Notes under the pieces: model-generated | Databases searched by the model: none | What the model saw: the letters and a program-made list of their open reading frames with translations, nothing else | What the model was told of the DNA's origin: nothing | Made by a program: the position numbers and the translations under genes | Part shown: positions 17,801 to 26,038 of the stretch, one piece after another | Layout of the letters: the number at the start of each line of letters is the position of its first letter | Position numbering within the stretch: position 1 is the first letter of the stretch | NCBI GenBank assembly: GCA_945861095.1 | Contig: CAMATI010000004.1 | Coordinates: 1 to 50,361 of the forward strand | Source: Asaia bogorensis | Lineage (GTDB): Bacteria > Pseudomonadota > Alphaproteobacteria > Acetobacterales > Acetobacteraceae | Reading direction: 5' to 3' | DNA: 50,361 bases

Positions 17801-18598
17801 CGCGCGTTGACCGGGGACGACATCCCCAGCAACGGTGGGTGCTTCCGGCCGGTGACCGCCACACTTCCCGCGCGCTCCGTCGTCAATCCGAGCACACCGG
17901 CTCCGGTCAACGCCCGAGCCGGCACGGTCAAGTTGTTGTGCGCGCCGATCATCACCGCCTTTGCCGATTGCATGCCCGATCGCATACCGGCCCCGTCCGC
18001 GCACATTGCCACGTTCATGGCCTTTGGCGGAGTGCGCGCCGACGGCACACCGTTCGTGGCCAACCAGGCCATGATGGGGGGGGCCGGGGCCAGCGCGACC
18101 GCCGATGGCGTCGAGTTCATCGAAACCGACGTCACGAATGGCCGACATGGGGGCGTCGAGGTCGTGGAGCTGAGCGCGCCGGTGCGCATCCGTCGCTATG
18201 AGTTGCGCACCAATGGCGGCGGCCAGGGCATGCACCGGGGCGGCTGCGGTGCCGTGCGCGAGATTGAGTTTCTTGTGGATGGGGTCAAGGTGTCCTATCG
18301 CGGCGAGCGCCACTTTCATCCGGCCCCGGGGCTGCACGGCGGATCGCCCGGCCTGCCGAGCCGCGCAACCGTGAGGCGCTCCGACGGACGAACCGAGGAG
18401 ATCCCGTCCAAGGCGGTGGTGGTCCTGAATCGAGGCGATGTCCTGATTTGCGAGAGCGCCGGCGGGGGCGGCTGGGGCGACCCGGCCCGGCGCTCGGCGC
18501 ACGCCGCGCAGCTGGATATCAGCACAGGCAAGGTGACCCTCGATGCCGATACGCGCGCGAGTGGGGCCGGCAGCAGGCAGCCAGAGCGGAGGCCATGA
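14840..18598 (+). CDS. HyuA-HyuB fusion protein (hydantoinase/oxoprolinase family)
   Basis: A single 1252-residue chain with both halves of the enzyme, like eukaryotic 5-oxoprolinase. Residues 1 to about 690 are HyuA: GVDMGGTFTDVVV, HGTTVATN, SVDVGGTSSDIALI, GAGGGSI, AGAEPGPACYGKG. From about residue 693 (FDPVALEVIRHRLDG) it is HyuB: YAMNDPYSGGTHLPD, VVNPSTPAPVNAR, and the Gly-rich end AGGGGWGDP. The join is short and in frame, with no sign of a broken gene. ATG 14840 has GAGGAA upstream. It is coupled by ATGA to a separate hyuA and then a separate hyuB, so the operon encodes two HyuA and two HyuB domains. Function could be lactam or imide hydrolysis or ATP-dependent carboxylation; no acetone-carboxylase gamma subunit is present. 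Confidence 0.93.
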   Translation: MTMAEYDIGVDMGGTFTDVVVRDEFGQLRIAKLPSSRSNPNAPIATLLERLLPAWAVAPPQVLRLVHGTTVATNSVLERRGACVGLITTSGFADILEIGSVKRLSQLYSLILRPVTPVFLAPRQRRKGVVERVESDGSVSTPLDLASLAAACDDLVAQGVDAVAVCFLFSFLNPIHERLAADFIRRRHPQLAVSISSEVDGAVREYDRLCVTCFDAYTKPLLNRYLGEMEQQLQRVGIAAPFQIMQSRGGTAGSAGARRRPVRLFLSGPAAGVVGASAVGRGVGHENIISVDVGGTSSDIALIARGKPMLRPEGYVDGYQIRVPMVDVNAVGAGGGSIAWLDSGNGLRVGPRSAGAEPGPACYGKGGEDATVTDASVVLGWLDPGYFAGGTLALDADLAFRAVEQKVAKPLGIGVEDAALAIHRVVNAQMAEGIRLVSVRRGVDPRDFALLGFGGGGPIHAVALARELGIETVIIPNFPGVLSAIGLLDAPIEHESSHAFGSVFRRELGDDIARICRELQTRCEVDMAREAVEGAFIAIRFFADVCYVGQSHHLEVELDLSDTHQIVDKAYLAFLALHRDVYGHAMDKPARFVQLRAVQQAIRQGPTPVHQHDPASEPVKGRRAICLDGTQGRVMATVYDRLALQPGMRIAGPAIIEQADTTTVIEPGWTCEVRPNGVLILTGDPAKAAPRQSFDPVALEVIRHRLDGITNEMQLTLMRTSFSNIVKEGEDCSSAVFSVDGETISLALAHPIHMSTMIPGLKAILDDFPVAHMEDGDIYAMNDPYSGGTHLPDIIMAKPVFHGGAVIAFSVSLVHHQDVGGMTPGSIPPNATDIFQEGLRLPPLRVCTAGRFDQGLLKVFRFNSRMPDEFLGDIDAQVSACSIGDRRLRELADTYTAAVFKQACKLLLDRSEAMTRTALRLLPEGTYHGVEYLDNDGVDLDTPVRLEVAVTVRDGGFHVDFSGCGPQTRGPVNSTPSSTMAAVYWCIRALTGDDIPSNGGCFRPVTATLPARSVVNPSTPAPVNARAGTVKLLCAPIITAFADCMPDRIPAPSAHIATFMAFGGVRADGTPFVANQAMMGGAGASATADGVEFIETDVTNGRHGGVEVVELSAPVRIRRYELRTNGGGQGMHRGGCGAVREIEFLVDGVKVSYRGERHFHPAPGLHGGSPGLPSRATVRRSDGRTEEIPSKAVVVLNRGDVLICESAGGGGWGDPARRSAHAAQLDISTGKVTLDADTRASGAGSRQPERRP

Positions 18599-20682
18599 GC
18601 ATGCCCGCATCCAGTCGCTCCACGCGAATCGGTATAGACGTCGGCGGCACGTTCACGGACCTGGTGCTGGTCCGGCCCGAGACCGGCATCATCGTCTACT
18701 TCAAGGAGGCGAGTACACCTCACGAACCATCACTCGCGGTGGAGCGTGGCGTGCAGGGCATCCTGGAGCGGGCGGGTGCGCACCGCGGCGAAATCGAGCT
18801 GATCGTACATGGCACCACGCTCGGCCTCAACACCATCATCCAGCGGCGCGGGGCCCGCATGGCACTGATCGTCTCGCGTGGCCACAAGGACCTGCTGGAG
18901 TTCGGCCGCCTGCTGATGCCGGACTCCTTTGATTTCTTCGACCTCAAGGAGGTACCGCTGGTGGCGCGCGACCTCGTGTTCGAAGTCTCCGCCCGCACCA
19001 GGGTGGACGGGACCATCGAATCGCCGGTGGACCGGCACGAGATCCTGCGGCTCGCCGACGAGCTGCGCAGCCGCGACATCCGGTCGATCGCGCTGGTCCT
19101 GCTGAATTCCTACCGCCACCCTGACCTTGAGCTGGAACTTGGCCGGCTCCTGCGTGCCGCCATGCCCGAGGCTTTGGTCACCGAATCATGCAGCGTATGG
19201 CCTGAAATGCGCGAGTACGAGCGGGGCATGGTCGCGGCCCTCAACGCCTACATCCATCCGCAACTGGACCGGTACTTCACCACACTGCAGCGTCGAATGG
19301 TGGACATCGGGGTGCTTGCGCCGATCTACATCACGGCCAACAACGGAGGAACGATCGGCATCCGCACCGCCCGCGAACGTCCGATCGACACCGTCCTGTC
19401 GGGCCCCGCCTCCGGCGTCGTCGCGAGTTGCAGGCTCGCCGCCGCCTGCGGCGTGTCGCAGTTCGTCACCTTCGACATGGGAGGAACCAGCAGCGACATG
19501 GCGGTCACCGTCGGCGGCCGTCCGGAGCACTCGACCCAATCCATGGTGGGTGACTTCCCGTTGATCCTTCCGGTGATCAACGTGTCCGCCATCGGCGCGG
19601 GGGGCGGCTCCATCGTCTGGGTGGACGCGCATGGCCTGCTCAAGGTTGGCCCGCGCAGCGCGGGCGCCGACCCCGGGCCTATCTGTTATGGCCGCGGCGG
19701 CACGGAGGTCACTATCACGGATTGTTATCTGACCTTGGGCATGCTCCGGGCCGACGGGTTTCTCGGCGGAAAGATGCATCTGGACGCGCCGGCGGCCGGG
19801 CGCGCGCTCACGCTCCTGGGTGCGCGTCTGGGCTACATGGATGCCGATGCAGCCCCGCGCGCCGCGGAAGCCGCGCTGCGCGTCGCGACCGCGAAAATGG
19901 CGACGGAGGTGCGCGGCGGCTTCGCGCGGCGCGGGCTGGACCCGCGCGACTTCGCCTTGATCGCCTACGGCGGCGCAGGTCCGACCCACGGTGCACTGCT
20001 GGCGCACGAAGTGGGCATGGCGGAGATGCTGGTCCCGCTGTCGCCTGGCACGCTGTGCGCGTTGGGCGCGGTGGCCAGCGAGCTGCGCCGGGATTTCGTT
20101 CGGACCATTCGCAAACCGGTGGGAGCGGCGAGCACGTCGGACCTGCAACGAGCCGTCGCAAGCATCCGCACCGAATCTTCCGGATGGCTAGCCGACGAGC
20201 GCCATCTTTTTGGCGCATCGATCGCAACCCACTGGACGGCCGAGATGCGGTATCCACAAGAGGGCATCGGGCTGGTCGTCGGGTTGGCCTCCGAGGTGCT
20301 GGACACCGGTGACTCGGAGGCGATGGCGTCGGCCTTCCATGTTGAACACGAGCGCTTATACGGCTTTCGCGACACCAGCGGCGGGGTCGAGCTGATGAGC
20401 TTGCATGCCCAGGTGGTGGGCGGCGAGCCCGGCTCGCTCGTCTCGGGCCCGGGCCCGGGCGGCACCATCACGGGCAGCGCGCAGACAGGGGCTCGCCGCG
20501 TGTTCACGGGTGGAACATGGGAAACAGTGGCCATATACCAGCGCCATGCCTTGACGGCCGGCACCTGTATCCCCGGGCCGGCATTGATCGAGCAGGAGGA
20601 CACCACGGTATGGATCCTCCCCGGCTGCGTGGGCGTGCCCGAGGCCGGCGGGATCATTCGCGTGCGGAGTGCAAAGCCATGA
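18595..20682 (+). CDS. Hydantoinase A / oxoprolinase family ATPase subunit (HyuA)
   Basis: A 695-residue HyuA protein: GIDVGGTFTDLVLV near residue 13, HGTTLGLNTIIQRRG, TFDMGGTSSDMAVT, GAGGGSIVWVDAHG, AGADPGPICYGRG and IAYGGAGPTHGALLAHE. Compared with the other HyuA copies here, the loop after HGTT reads LGLN instead of VATN, so it belongs to a different subgroup. The ATG at 18595 overlaps the stop of the fusion gene (ATGA); the frame open from 18448 is only read-through. It is also coupled by ATGA to the next hyuB. The likely complex is HyuA/HyuB with or without the fusion protein. Confidence 0.93.
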   Translation: MSMPASSRSTRIGIDVGGTFTDLVLVRPETGIIVYFKEASTPHEPSLAVERGVQGILERAGAHRGEIELIVHGTTLGLNTIIQRRGARMALIVSRGHKDLLEFGRLLMPDSFDFFDLKEVPLVARDLVFEVSARTRVDGTIESPVDRHEILRLADELRSRDIRSIALVLLNSYRHPDLELELGRLLRAAMPEALVTESCSVWPEMREYERGMVAALNAYIHPQLDRYFTTLQRRMVDIGVLAPIYITANNGGTIGIRTARERPIDTVLSGPASGVVASCRLAAACGVSQFVTFDMGGTSSDMAVTVGGRPEHSTQSMVGDFPLILPVINVSAIGAGGGSIVWVDAHGLLKVGPRSAGADPGPICYGRGGTEVTITDCYLTLGMLRADGFLGGKMHLDAPAAGRALTLLGARLGYMDADAAPRAAEAALRVATAKMATEVRGGFARRGLDPRDFALIAYGGAGPTHGALLAHEVGMAEMLVPLSPGTLCALGAVASELRRDFVRTIRKPVGAASTSDLQRAVASIRTESSGWLADERHLFGASIATHWTAEMRYPQEGIGLVVGLASEVLDTGDSEAMASAFHVEHERLYGFRDTSGGVELMSLHAQVVGGEPGSLVSGPGPGGTITGSAQTGARRVFTGGTWETVAIYQRHALTAGTCIPGPALIEQEDTTVWILPGCVGVPEAGGIIRVRSAKP

Positions 20683-22664
20683 AGACCGATCCGGTGCTGC
20701 TTGAAATCATGAGCCACACGCTGGCGTCGATCACCGACGAGATCGGCTACACGGTGAAGCGGATCGCGCATTCGCTGTACATCCGCGAGGCCGACGATTT
20801 CACCTCGGCGCTCGTCACGGTCGAAGGCAAGGTCTTCGCCTATCCCGCAAAGGTGGGTGTGTCGCTGTTCGTCGACCAGGATTGCGGCCCGACCATCCGG
20901 CTGGTGCCGGACGTCGAGCCGGGCGACGTGATCATCACAAACCACCCCTATCTGTCGGAAGGCATGGCGTCGCACCTGCCCGACCTGCACTTTTTGGTGC
21001 CCTACTTCGACGCCGGCCGGCTGGTCTGTTACGGCTGGCTGTACGCCCATTTCAGCGACGTGGGAGGACGGGTGCCGGGAAGCCTGTCGCCCAGCAATGT
21101 CGACCTGTTCCAGGAAGGCCTGCAGATACCGCCGATGAAGCTGTGCCGCCGGGGCGAGTTCGTGCAGGACACCCTGGCGCTCATTGCCGCCAATACGCGG
21201 ACACCGACATCCAATATTGGCGATATCCGCGCCCTCGTTGCCGCGGCGATGATCGCCCAGCGCAGGATCTCTGAAGTGATCGCCAAGTACGGCGTCGATG
21301 TTTTCGTCCAGTCGCAGTACGACCTGATCGAGTACGCCGGCCTGCGCGCGCGCGATGTCTTCAGGCGGATTCCGGACGGCGACTACGATTCGTGGGACTA
21401 CATGGACGACGACTTGCTGTGCAACATTCCGGTGCGGCTCAGGGTCCGCATGTCGGTTCGAGACGGCATCGTCGAGCTCGACTTCACGGGGACGGACCCG
21501 CAGACGCCTTCGGCCTACAACATCCCCAGTTGCGGGAAACGCAACCACTGGCTCACGCCGCGCCTGATGGCCTTTGTCGTCACATACGACAAGGATATCC
21601 CCAGGAATTCAGGACTTTTCGATCCGATTCACGTCAAGGTTCCCAAAGGCTCGATCCTGAATCCGGAATACCCGGCTTCGGTCGGGCTTCGCGCGACACC
21701 TGCCACGCGCCTCGGGGACGTCATTCTCGGGGCACTGGTGCAGGCGGTGCCGGAGCTCGTGCCGGCGGCCCCGTGCGGCACCGCAGTTCCGATCGTGTTT
21801 TCAGGACCGGGGCGCGACGGCTCGGCACCCGCCGTCCTGATCGTGCAATGGTGTGACGGTGGCTCCGGCGCACGGCTCGGCTTCGACGGCAACGACGGAC
21901 GCGGCGGCTCGAACGCGAACATGTCCAACAACCCGATCGAGACCGTCGAGGACGGATCCCCGGTGGTGGTCGAATCGTACGCATTGCGGCCGGATTCCGC
22001 CGGCTCCGGCCGTTGGCGAGGCGGGGTGGGGATCACGGTCACGGTCAGGATCCTGTGCGATGGCGCGAGTGTGCTGGCGCGCAACAGCGACCGCTTCCGA
22101 TTCGCGCCCTGGGGCGCCTGCGGCGGCCGGTTCGCAGCCAATACGCGCACCGTCCGCAACCTGGGGCGCGACGACGAAACCGAGATCGGCAAGATCGACC
22201 AGCTCGAGCTTGCGGCGGGAGACACGCTGACCATGATGATCCCTGGCGGTGGCGGTTACGGCGACCCTTTGGACCGCGATCCGTTGGCCACCGTCGTGGA
22301 CGTGCAGCGCGGGCTGGTGTCGATCGAAGGGGCGCTTCGGGACTACGGTGTCGTCGTCCGCGACGGCCAGGTCGACGTGGCAGCGACGGAGCGTGCGCGT
22401 GCAGGCCGGGCGCGGGCCTCCGACGCATGCCTGGGTCTCGACCCGGAGCGCGTGGCCTGGGAGGCCGTTTTTGACGACGAGTCCATGAACATGCTGGTAG
22501 CCAGACTGGAACGGCTTCCCGCCGGGCAGCGCTGGGCCACGCGAAAGCGCCTGCTGGAAGATGCATTTCCTGGACTTCGCACGCGGGGATTCAAGCCAAC
22601 CGAGGTCTTCAGCGATGTGGAAGGTGCCAGGAACAAGCTCGCCGCGCTGCTTGCCAGACTCTAG
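20679..22664 (+). CDS. Hydantoinase B / oxoprolinase family subunit (HyuB)
   Basis: A 661-residue HyuB protein. It begins VLLEIMSHTLASITDEIGYT, carries ITNHPYLSEGMASHLPD (the usual NDPY motif reads NHPY), ILNPEYPASVGLR and the Gly-rich MIPGGGGYGDP. About 110 further residues follow. The ATG at 20679 overlaps the hyuA stop (ATGA). It is the last gene of the three-gene plus-strand operon. The similar C-terminal extension in the HyuB at 7621 suggests these two belong to one branch and the HyuB half of the fusion to another. Confidence 0.93.
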   Translation: MKTDPVLLEIMSHTLASITDEIGYTVKRIAHSLYIREADDFTSALVTVEGKVFAYPAKVGVSLFVDQDCGPTIRLVPDVEPGDVIITNHPYLSEGMASHLPDLHFLVPYFDAGRLVCYGWLYAHFSDVGGRVPGSLSPSNVDLFQEGLQIPPMKLCRRGEFVQDTLALIAANTRTPTSNIGDIRALVAAAMIAQRRISEVIAKYGVDVFVQSQYDLIEYAGLRARDVFRRIPDGDYDSWDYMDDDLLCNIPVRLRVRMSVRDGIVELDFTGTDPQTPSAYNIPSCGKRNHWLTPRLMAFVVTYDKDIPRNSGLFDPIHVKVPKGSILNPEYPASVGLRATPATRLGDVILGALVQAVPELVPAAPCGTAVPIVFSGPGRDGSAPAVLIVQWCDGGSGARLGFDGNDGRGGSNANMSNNPIETVEDGSPVVVESYALRPDSAGSGRWRGGVGITVTVRILCDGASVLARNSDRFRFAPWGACGGRFAANTRTVRNLGRDDETEIGKIDQLELAAGDTLTMMIPGGGGYGDPLDRDPLATVVDVQRGLVSIEGALRDYGVVVRDGQVDVAATERARAGRARASDACLGLDPERVAWEAVFDDESMNMLVARLERLPAGQRWATRKRLLEDAFPGLRTRGFKPTEVFSDVEGARNKLAALLARL

Positions 22665-23138
22665 CCCGACTTGCTCAACGGGGCCCTGACAACACTGGTA
22701 AGTGCTTAATTTTGCTTGGCACGCCGCCATAGGTCTTCACCACGCGGGCAATGCCTGGCGGGAGCGTTTGCGCGCGAGTGTGGCCGGTATCTTCGGTGGT
22801 GGCTGCGCGGGCAGGCTCGGCCGCAATTGCTGCAGCAGCATACGGTGTTCAGCTTCGGGCAGCTGTGCACCAAGATTGGTGTACAGCAGATAACGCCCTT
22901 GACGCAGTCGCACCTAGGCGCAGCTTGATGCGGTCGATTCTGAACTGCATCCGCGCCACCTCTTCGCTGGCGGCTTTGGCGGCATCAAAAGGCCTGGCAA
23001 GCGCAGCATCAGGATCAGGTGAAGCCATGTGCCCGTGGAGGGGTAGGCGGAGTGCGGGTTTCGAGGATGGCTGCGGGGGCGGTATCCGGGCTGGGGCGGT
23101 TGGATTGCCTATTCCCCGTCTGGCGGGCTGATCCAACG
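22665..23138. other. Non-coding gap with possible transposase-like remnant
   Basis: This gap lies between the convergent hyuB and second cyclase genes. I see no intact gene. On the minus strand, short stretches look protein-like but are in different frames: a coiled-coil-like segment around 22950-23030 (AASEEVARMQFRIDRIKLRL), then GRYLLYTNLGAQLPEAEHRM around 22850-22910, then a basic Pro-rich stretch. The order coil, then basic Pro/Arg region, is loosely like the start of an IS66-type TnpC, but this is weak. No terminal inverted repeats or target duplication were found. No clear terminator was recognised. Confidence 0.25.
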
Positions 23139-24068
23139 CTAGAGAATTGCCACCGGAGTACAGAGCGAACCGGTCGCCTTCGGAACGTTGAGAGGTGAAA
23201 CGACGAACATGAAGTTGTCGCGCTCCTGCACCGCGCATGCTTGTGCCAGCGCCTCCAGGTCCATGTTGTGCAACAGGGGGATGCCGTAGAAAGCCAGGCA
23301 CAGCACATGGACTGGCGACTTGCAGAACTGGATCACCGGGCTGGGGAACGTGTCGCTGACCGAGTCTGATGCGATCACACTGACGTCCTTGCTGGCGAGA
23401 AGCTCGATGGTATCGGCGTGCAGGCCAGCCCAGGTACCGTGCTTGTCGGGGCTTTCCGGCGCCGGGGGCAAACCACCGCTAAGTGTGCAACCGAGGCGAA
23501 TGACGATGGCGTCACCCGGTTGCAACTTCTTCGCCGCCTCGGCCACCTCCTCGGGTTTGACCGAATCACCGTGTGCAAGGTGGCGAACACCCCGCGCCCG
23601 CGCCACGTCGACGAAGATGCCGCGGGTGACGATCGAGACCATATCGGTGATATCACAGAGCTTGGCGCCCTCCTCCATGCTCACCATGTCTGCGAACGGT
23701 CGCCCGTTGAAACCATAACCTTCGTAGCCGATATGGGAAAAGGCATCGATATGCGTGTTGATCATGCCGTGCACGCGAAACTGGATACTGTCGCTGGCCG
23801 ACTGCACGTTGCGCGCCGGGTCCTTGTCCCACTTGCCGGCGGTGAGCATCTGGTGCACGGCAGTCGGCGTGTCGCGGATCGGATCCTTCGTTTCCAGGGG
23901 ACGGGCGCAGGGAATGGTCTGGCCGGTGCATACCGCTCGAACGCCGCGCAGCGCCACCTCGGGGGTCAGCAAATTCAACGTTCCACGATCGTTCGGCCAG
24001 CGGCCCCAATTGCCGGTATGGCCGGGCCACCTGCGAAGTATCTCGGGAATCCCGCTCTGCTGTTCCAT
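23139..24068 (-). CDS. Cyclase-family metal-dependent hydrolase, second copy
   Basis: A 309-residue paralogue of the cyclase at 6625-7566. The metal site reads THIDAFSHIGY, and the N-terminal block GNWGRWPNDRGTLNLLTPEV is the same. ATG 24068 has a strong AAGGAGAG ribosome site. It is the last gene of the peptide-type ABC importer operon, 24 bp after the second ATPase gene, and is convergent with hyuB at 20679-22664. So each of the two divergent halves of this region ends with a hydantoinase/cyclase combination plus its own importer. It probably hydrolyses a related ring amide or imide; the substrate is unknown. Confidence 0.88.
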   Translation of the reverse strand: MEQQSGIPEILRRWPGHTGNWGRWPNDRGTLNLLTPEVALRGVRAVCTGQTIPCARPLETKDPIRDTPTAVHQMLTAGKWDKDPARNVQSASDSIQFRVHGMINTHIDAFSHIGYEGYGFNGRPFADMVSMEEGAKLCDITDMVSIVTRGIFVDVARARGVRHLAHGDSVKPEEVAEAAKKLQPGDAIVIRLGCTLSGGLPPAPESPDKHGTWAGLHADTIELLASKDVSVIASDSVSDTFPSPVIQFCKSPVHVLCLAFYGIPLLHNMDLEALAQACAVQERDNFMFVVSPLNVPKATGSLCTPVAIL

Positions 24069-24092
24069 GTTCGACTCTCCTTTTTCAAATGG

Positions 24093-25073
24093 TCATGCCG
24101 GCTCTGGGAGCTCGGCGGCGAAATGGCAGGCCACGCTGTGGCCCGTCTTCAGTTCGGACAGCACCGGCGCCTCAGCAGCGCACCGTTCGGCAGCGAAAGC
24201 GCAACGGGTGCGAAAGTGGCAGCCACTGGGCGGCGCCAAGGGGCTCGGCATCTCCCCGGTCAGCCGTACCTCACCCAACTTCTGGCGGCCCTTCGCGGTT
24301 GCCACCAGCTTGCGAGTGTACGGATGCAGGGGCCGCCCGAACAAAGCAGAAGCCGGGCCGATCTCGACGATACGCCCGAAGTACATGACACCGACATGGG
24401 TGCTCATATATTTCACGATCGCCAGGTCGTGACCGATGAAAAGATAGGTAAGACCCAGTCTTTGCTGCATCTCGCGCAACAGGCCAAGGATCTGAGCTCG
24501 GACCGAGACATCGAGCGCTGAGACCGGTTCATCGAGGATCAGCACCTTGGGCTCCACCGACAACGCACGCGCCACCGCGATACGCTGTCGCTGTCCGCCG
24601 CTGAACTGGTGCGGATACCTGTTCAGCGTATCGGCGCCAAGGCCAACCGCTTCCAGCATCCGGCCGGCCGCTGCCAGGGCCTCGCCACGCGCCAGCCCCT
24701 GGGCGCGGAGCGGCTCGGCCACAATGCTGCCGATCTGCATCCGCTGGCTCAGCGCGCCATAGGGGTCTTGCAATACCGCTTGCACGGATCGCCGGTAGAT
24801 TCGTTCCTGCCGTCTGTCCTGGGTGAATATGTCACTGCCTTCGAACCGCACGCTGCCGGCGCTGGGGAGATCGAGTTTCAGCAGCATCCGGGCGACAGTG
24901 GTCTTGCCGCTCCCGGACTCACCGACCAAGCCGAAAGTATCGCCGCGGGAAATGCTGAACGAGACGCCATCGACAGCGACGACCCGGCGCGGCGGCGCAA
25001 ACAGGCTGTGCCGCGGCAACGCGAATTCGCGCCGGATGTTCGTGACCTCGACCATCGGCTTGCCATCAGTCAA
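24093..25073 (-). CDS. ABC transporter ATP-binding protein (DppF/OppF type)
   Basis: About 326 residues. Walker A is GESGSGKTT, the signature is FSGGQRQRIAVARAL, and Walker B is KVLILDEPVSALD with VRAQ following. The C-terminal oligopeptide-ATPase extension with GCHFRTRCAFAAERCA is present. Start: TTG at 25073 overlaps the stop of the preceding ATPase gene (TTGA) and has AGAGG seven bases upstream; the first ATG (25055) has no ribosome site and is the alternative. It powers the importer together with the DppD-like subunit. Confidence 0.9.
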   Translation of the reverse strand: MTDGKPMVEVTNIRREFALPRHSLFAPPRRVVAVDGVSFSISRGDTFGLVGESGSGKTTVARMLLKLDLPSAGSVRFEGSDIFTQDRRQERIYRRSVQAVLQDPYGALSQRMQIGSIVAEPLRAQGLARGEALAAAGRMLEAVGLGADTLNRYPHQFSGGQRQRIAVARALSVEPKVLILDEPVSALDVSVRAQILGLLREMQQRLGLTYLFIGHDLAIVKYMSTHVGVMYFGRIVEIGPASALFGRPLHPYTRKLVATAKGRQKLGEVRLTGEMPSPLAPPSGCHFRTRCAFAAERCAAEAPVLSELKTGHSVACHFAAELPEPA

Positions 25074-26038
25074 GAGGACACCTCTGCCATCCAGCAGAAC
25101 ACACGATGACCTGCGCCGCTGGACAAAGGCTGCTGCAGACCACATGCCGGCAGCACATCGGTACAACGCGGAGCGAAGGCACATCCATCCGGCAGCCGGG
25201 TCAGGTCTGGCACCTGGCCCGGGATTGATGACAGGACAATATCGTTGTCCTCCAGGTGCGGCAACGAGGCGATCAGGCCCCGGGTATAGGGGTGACGTGG
25301 CGCAGAAAACACCGCCTCGGTTGGGCCATCCTCGACGACGCGCCCAGCGTACATGATGACGATTCGATCACAAACGCGCCGCAATGCGTTGAGGTCGTGC
25401 GACACGATGATGACGGCCGTGCCATGGGCGTCGCGCACATCGCGCAACAGTAGCAGGATTTCCTCCTGGATCGTCGCATCCAGCGCCGAGGTCGGTTCGT
25501 CCGCCACCAGCAGCCGGGGAGCGGAAGCGGCAGCCATCGCGATCAGGACACGCTGCTTCATGCCTCCGCTCAACTGGTGCGGATACTGGCTCCAGCGCAA
25601 CTCCGGTGCCGTAAGGTGAACCCGGCGCAGCAGGGCGATGCCCTTGGCGCGCAAATCGCCCCCGCTATCGCGAACCTCCAGCACCTCGGTGAGCTGATCA
25701 CCAATGGTGAACATCGGATCGAGCGACGTCATCGGGTTCTGCAGGACCATGGCCAGTTCCCGCTGGCGCAATCGCCGCAACTCACCAGGCGATACTGCGT
25801 AGAGATCCCGGCCGCCATATTGCACTTCGCCGGACAACGAGGCGGCGCGTGGCAGGGCACGGATCAACGCGGCACACAGTGTGCTCTTGCCGCTTCCGGA
25901 CTCCCCGGCAATACCGACGATTTCGCCCGCCAGGACCGTGAAGGCGACGTCGGCGACGGCACGCACCGGGTTGGCCCCTTTGCCATAGACGACGCCCAGT
26001 CCGGTCGTGCTGATTAGCGGCGGCTCTCTACTGGTCAT
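25070..26038 (-). CDS. ABC transporter ATP-binding protein (DppD/OppD type)
   Basis: A 322-residue ATPase. Walker A is GESGSGKST, with LSGGMKQRVLIAMA as signature, LLVADEPTSALDATIQ as Walker B and IIVSHDLNALRRV as H-loop. The Cys-containing C-terminal domain typical of the peptide/nickel family (GCAFAPRCTDVLPAC) is present. The ATG at 26038 overlaps the stop of the permease gene (ATGA). It heterodimerises with the DppF-like ATPase downstream. Confidence 0.92.
   Translation of the reverse strand: MTSREPPLISTTGLGVVYGKGANPVRAVADVAFTVLAGEIVGIAGESGSGKSTLCAALIRALPRAASLSGEVQYGGRDLYAVSPGELRRLRQRELAMVLQNPMTSLDPMFTIGDQLTEVLEVRDSGGDLRAKGIALLRRVHLTAPELRWSQYPHQLSGGMKQRVLIAMAAASAPRLLVADEPTSALDATIQEEILLLLRDVRDAHGTAVIIVSHDLNALRRVCDRIVIMYAGRVVEDGPTEAVFSAPRHPYTRGLIASLPHLEDNDIVLSSIPGQVPDLTRLPDGCAFAPRCTDVLPACGLQQPLSSGAGHRVFCWMAEVSS

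Noticed and set aside
14840..22664. Acetone carboxylase operon
   Set aside because: HyuA/HyuB-type subunits are present but no gamma (AcxC-like) subunit or AcxR-type activator is seen, so this specific assignment is not supported.
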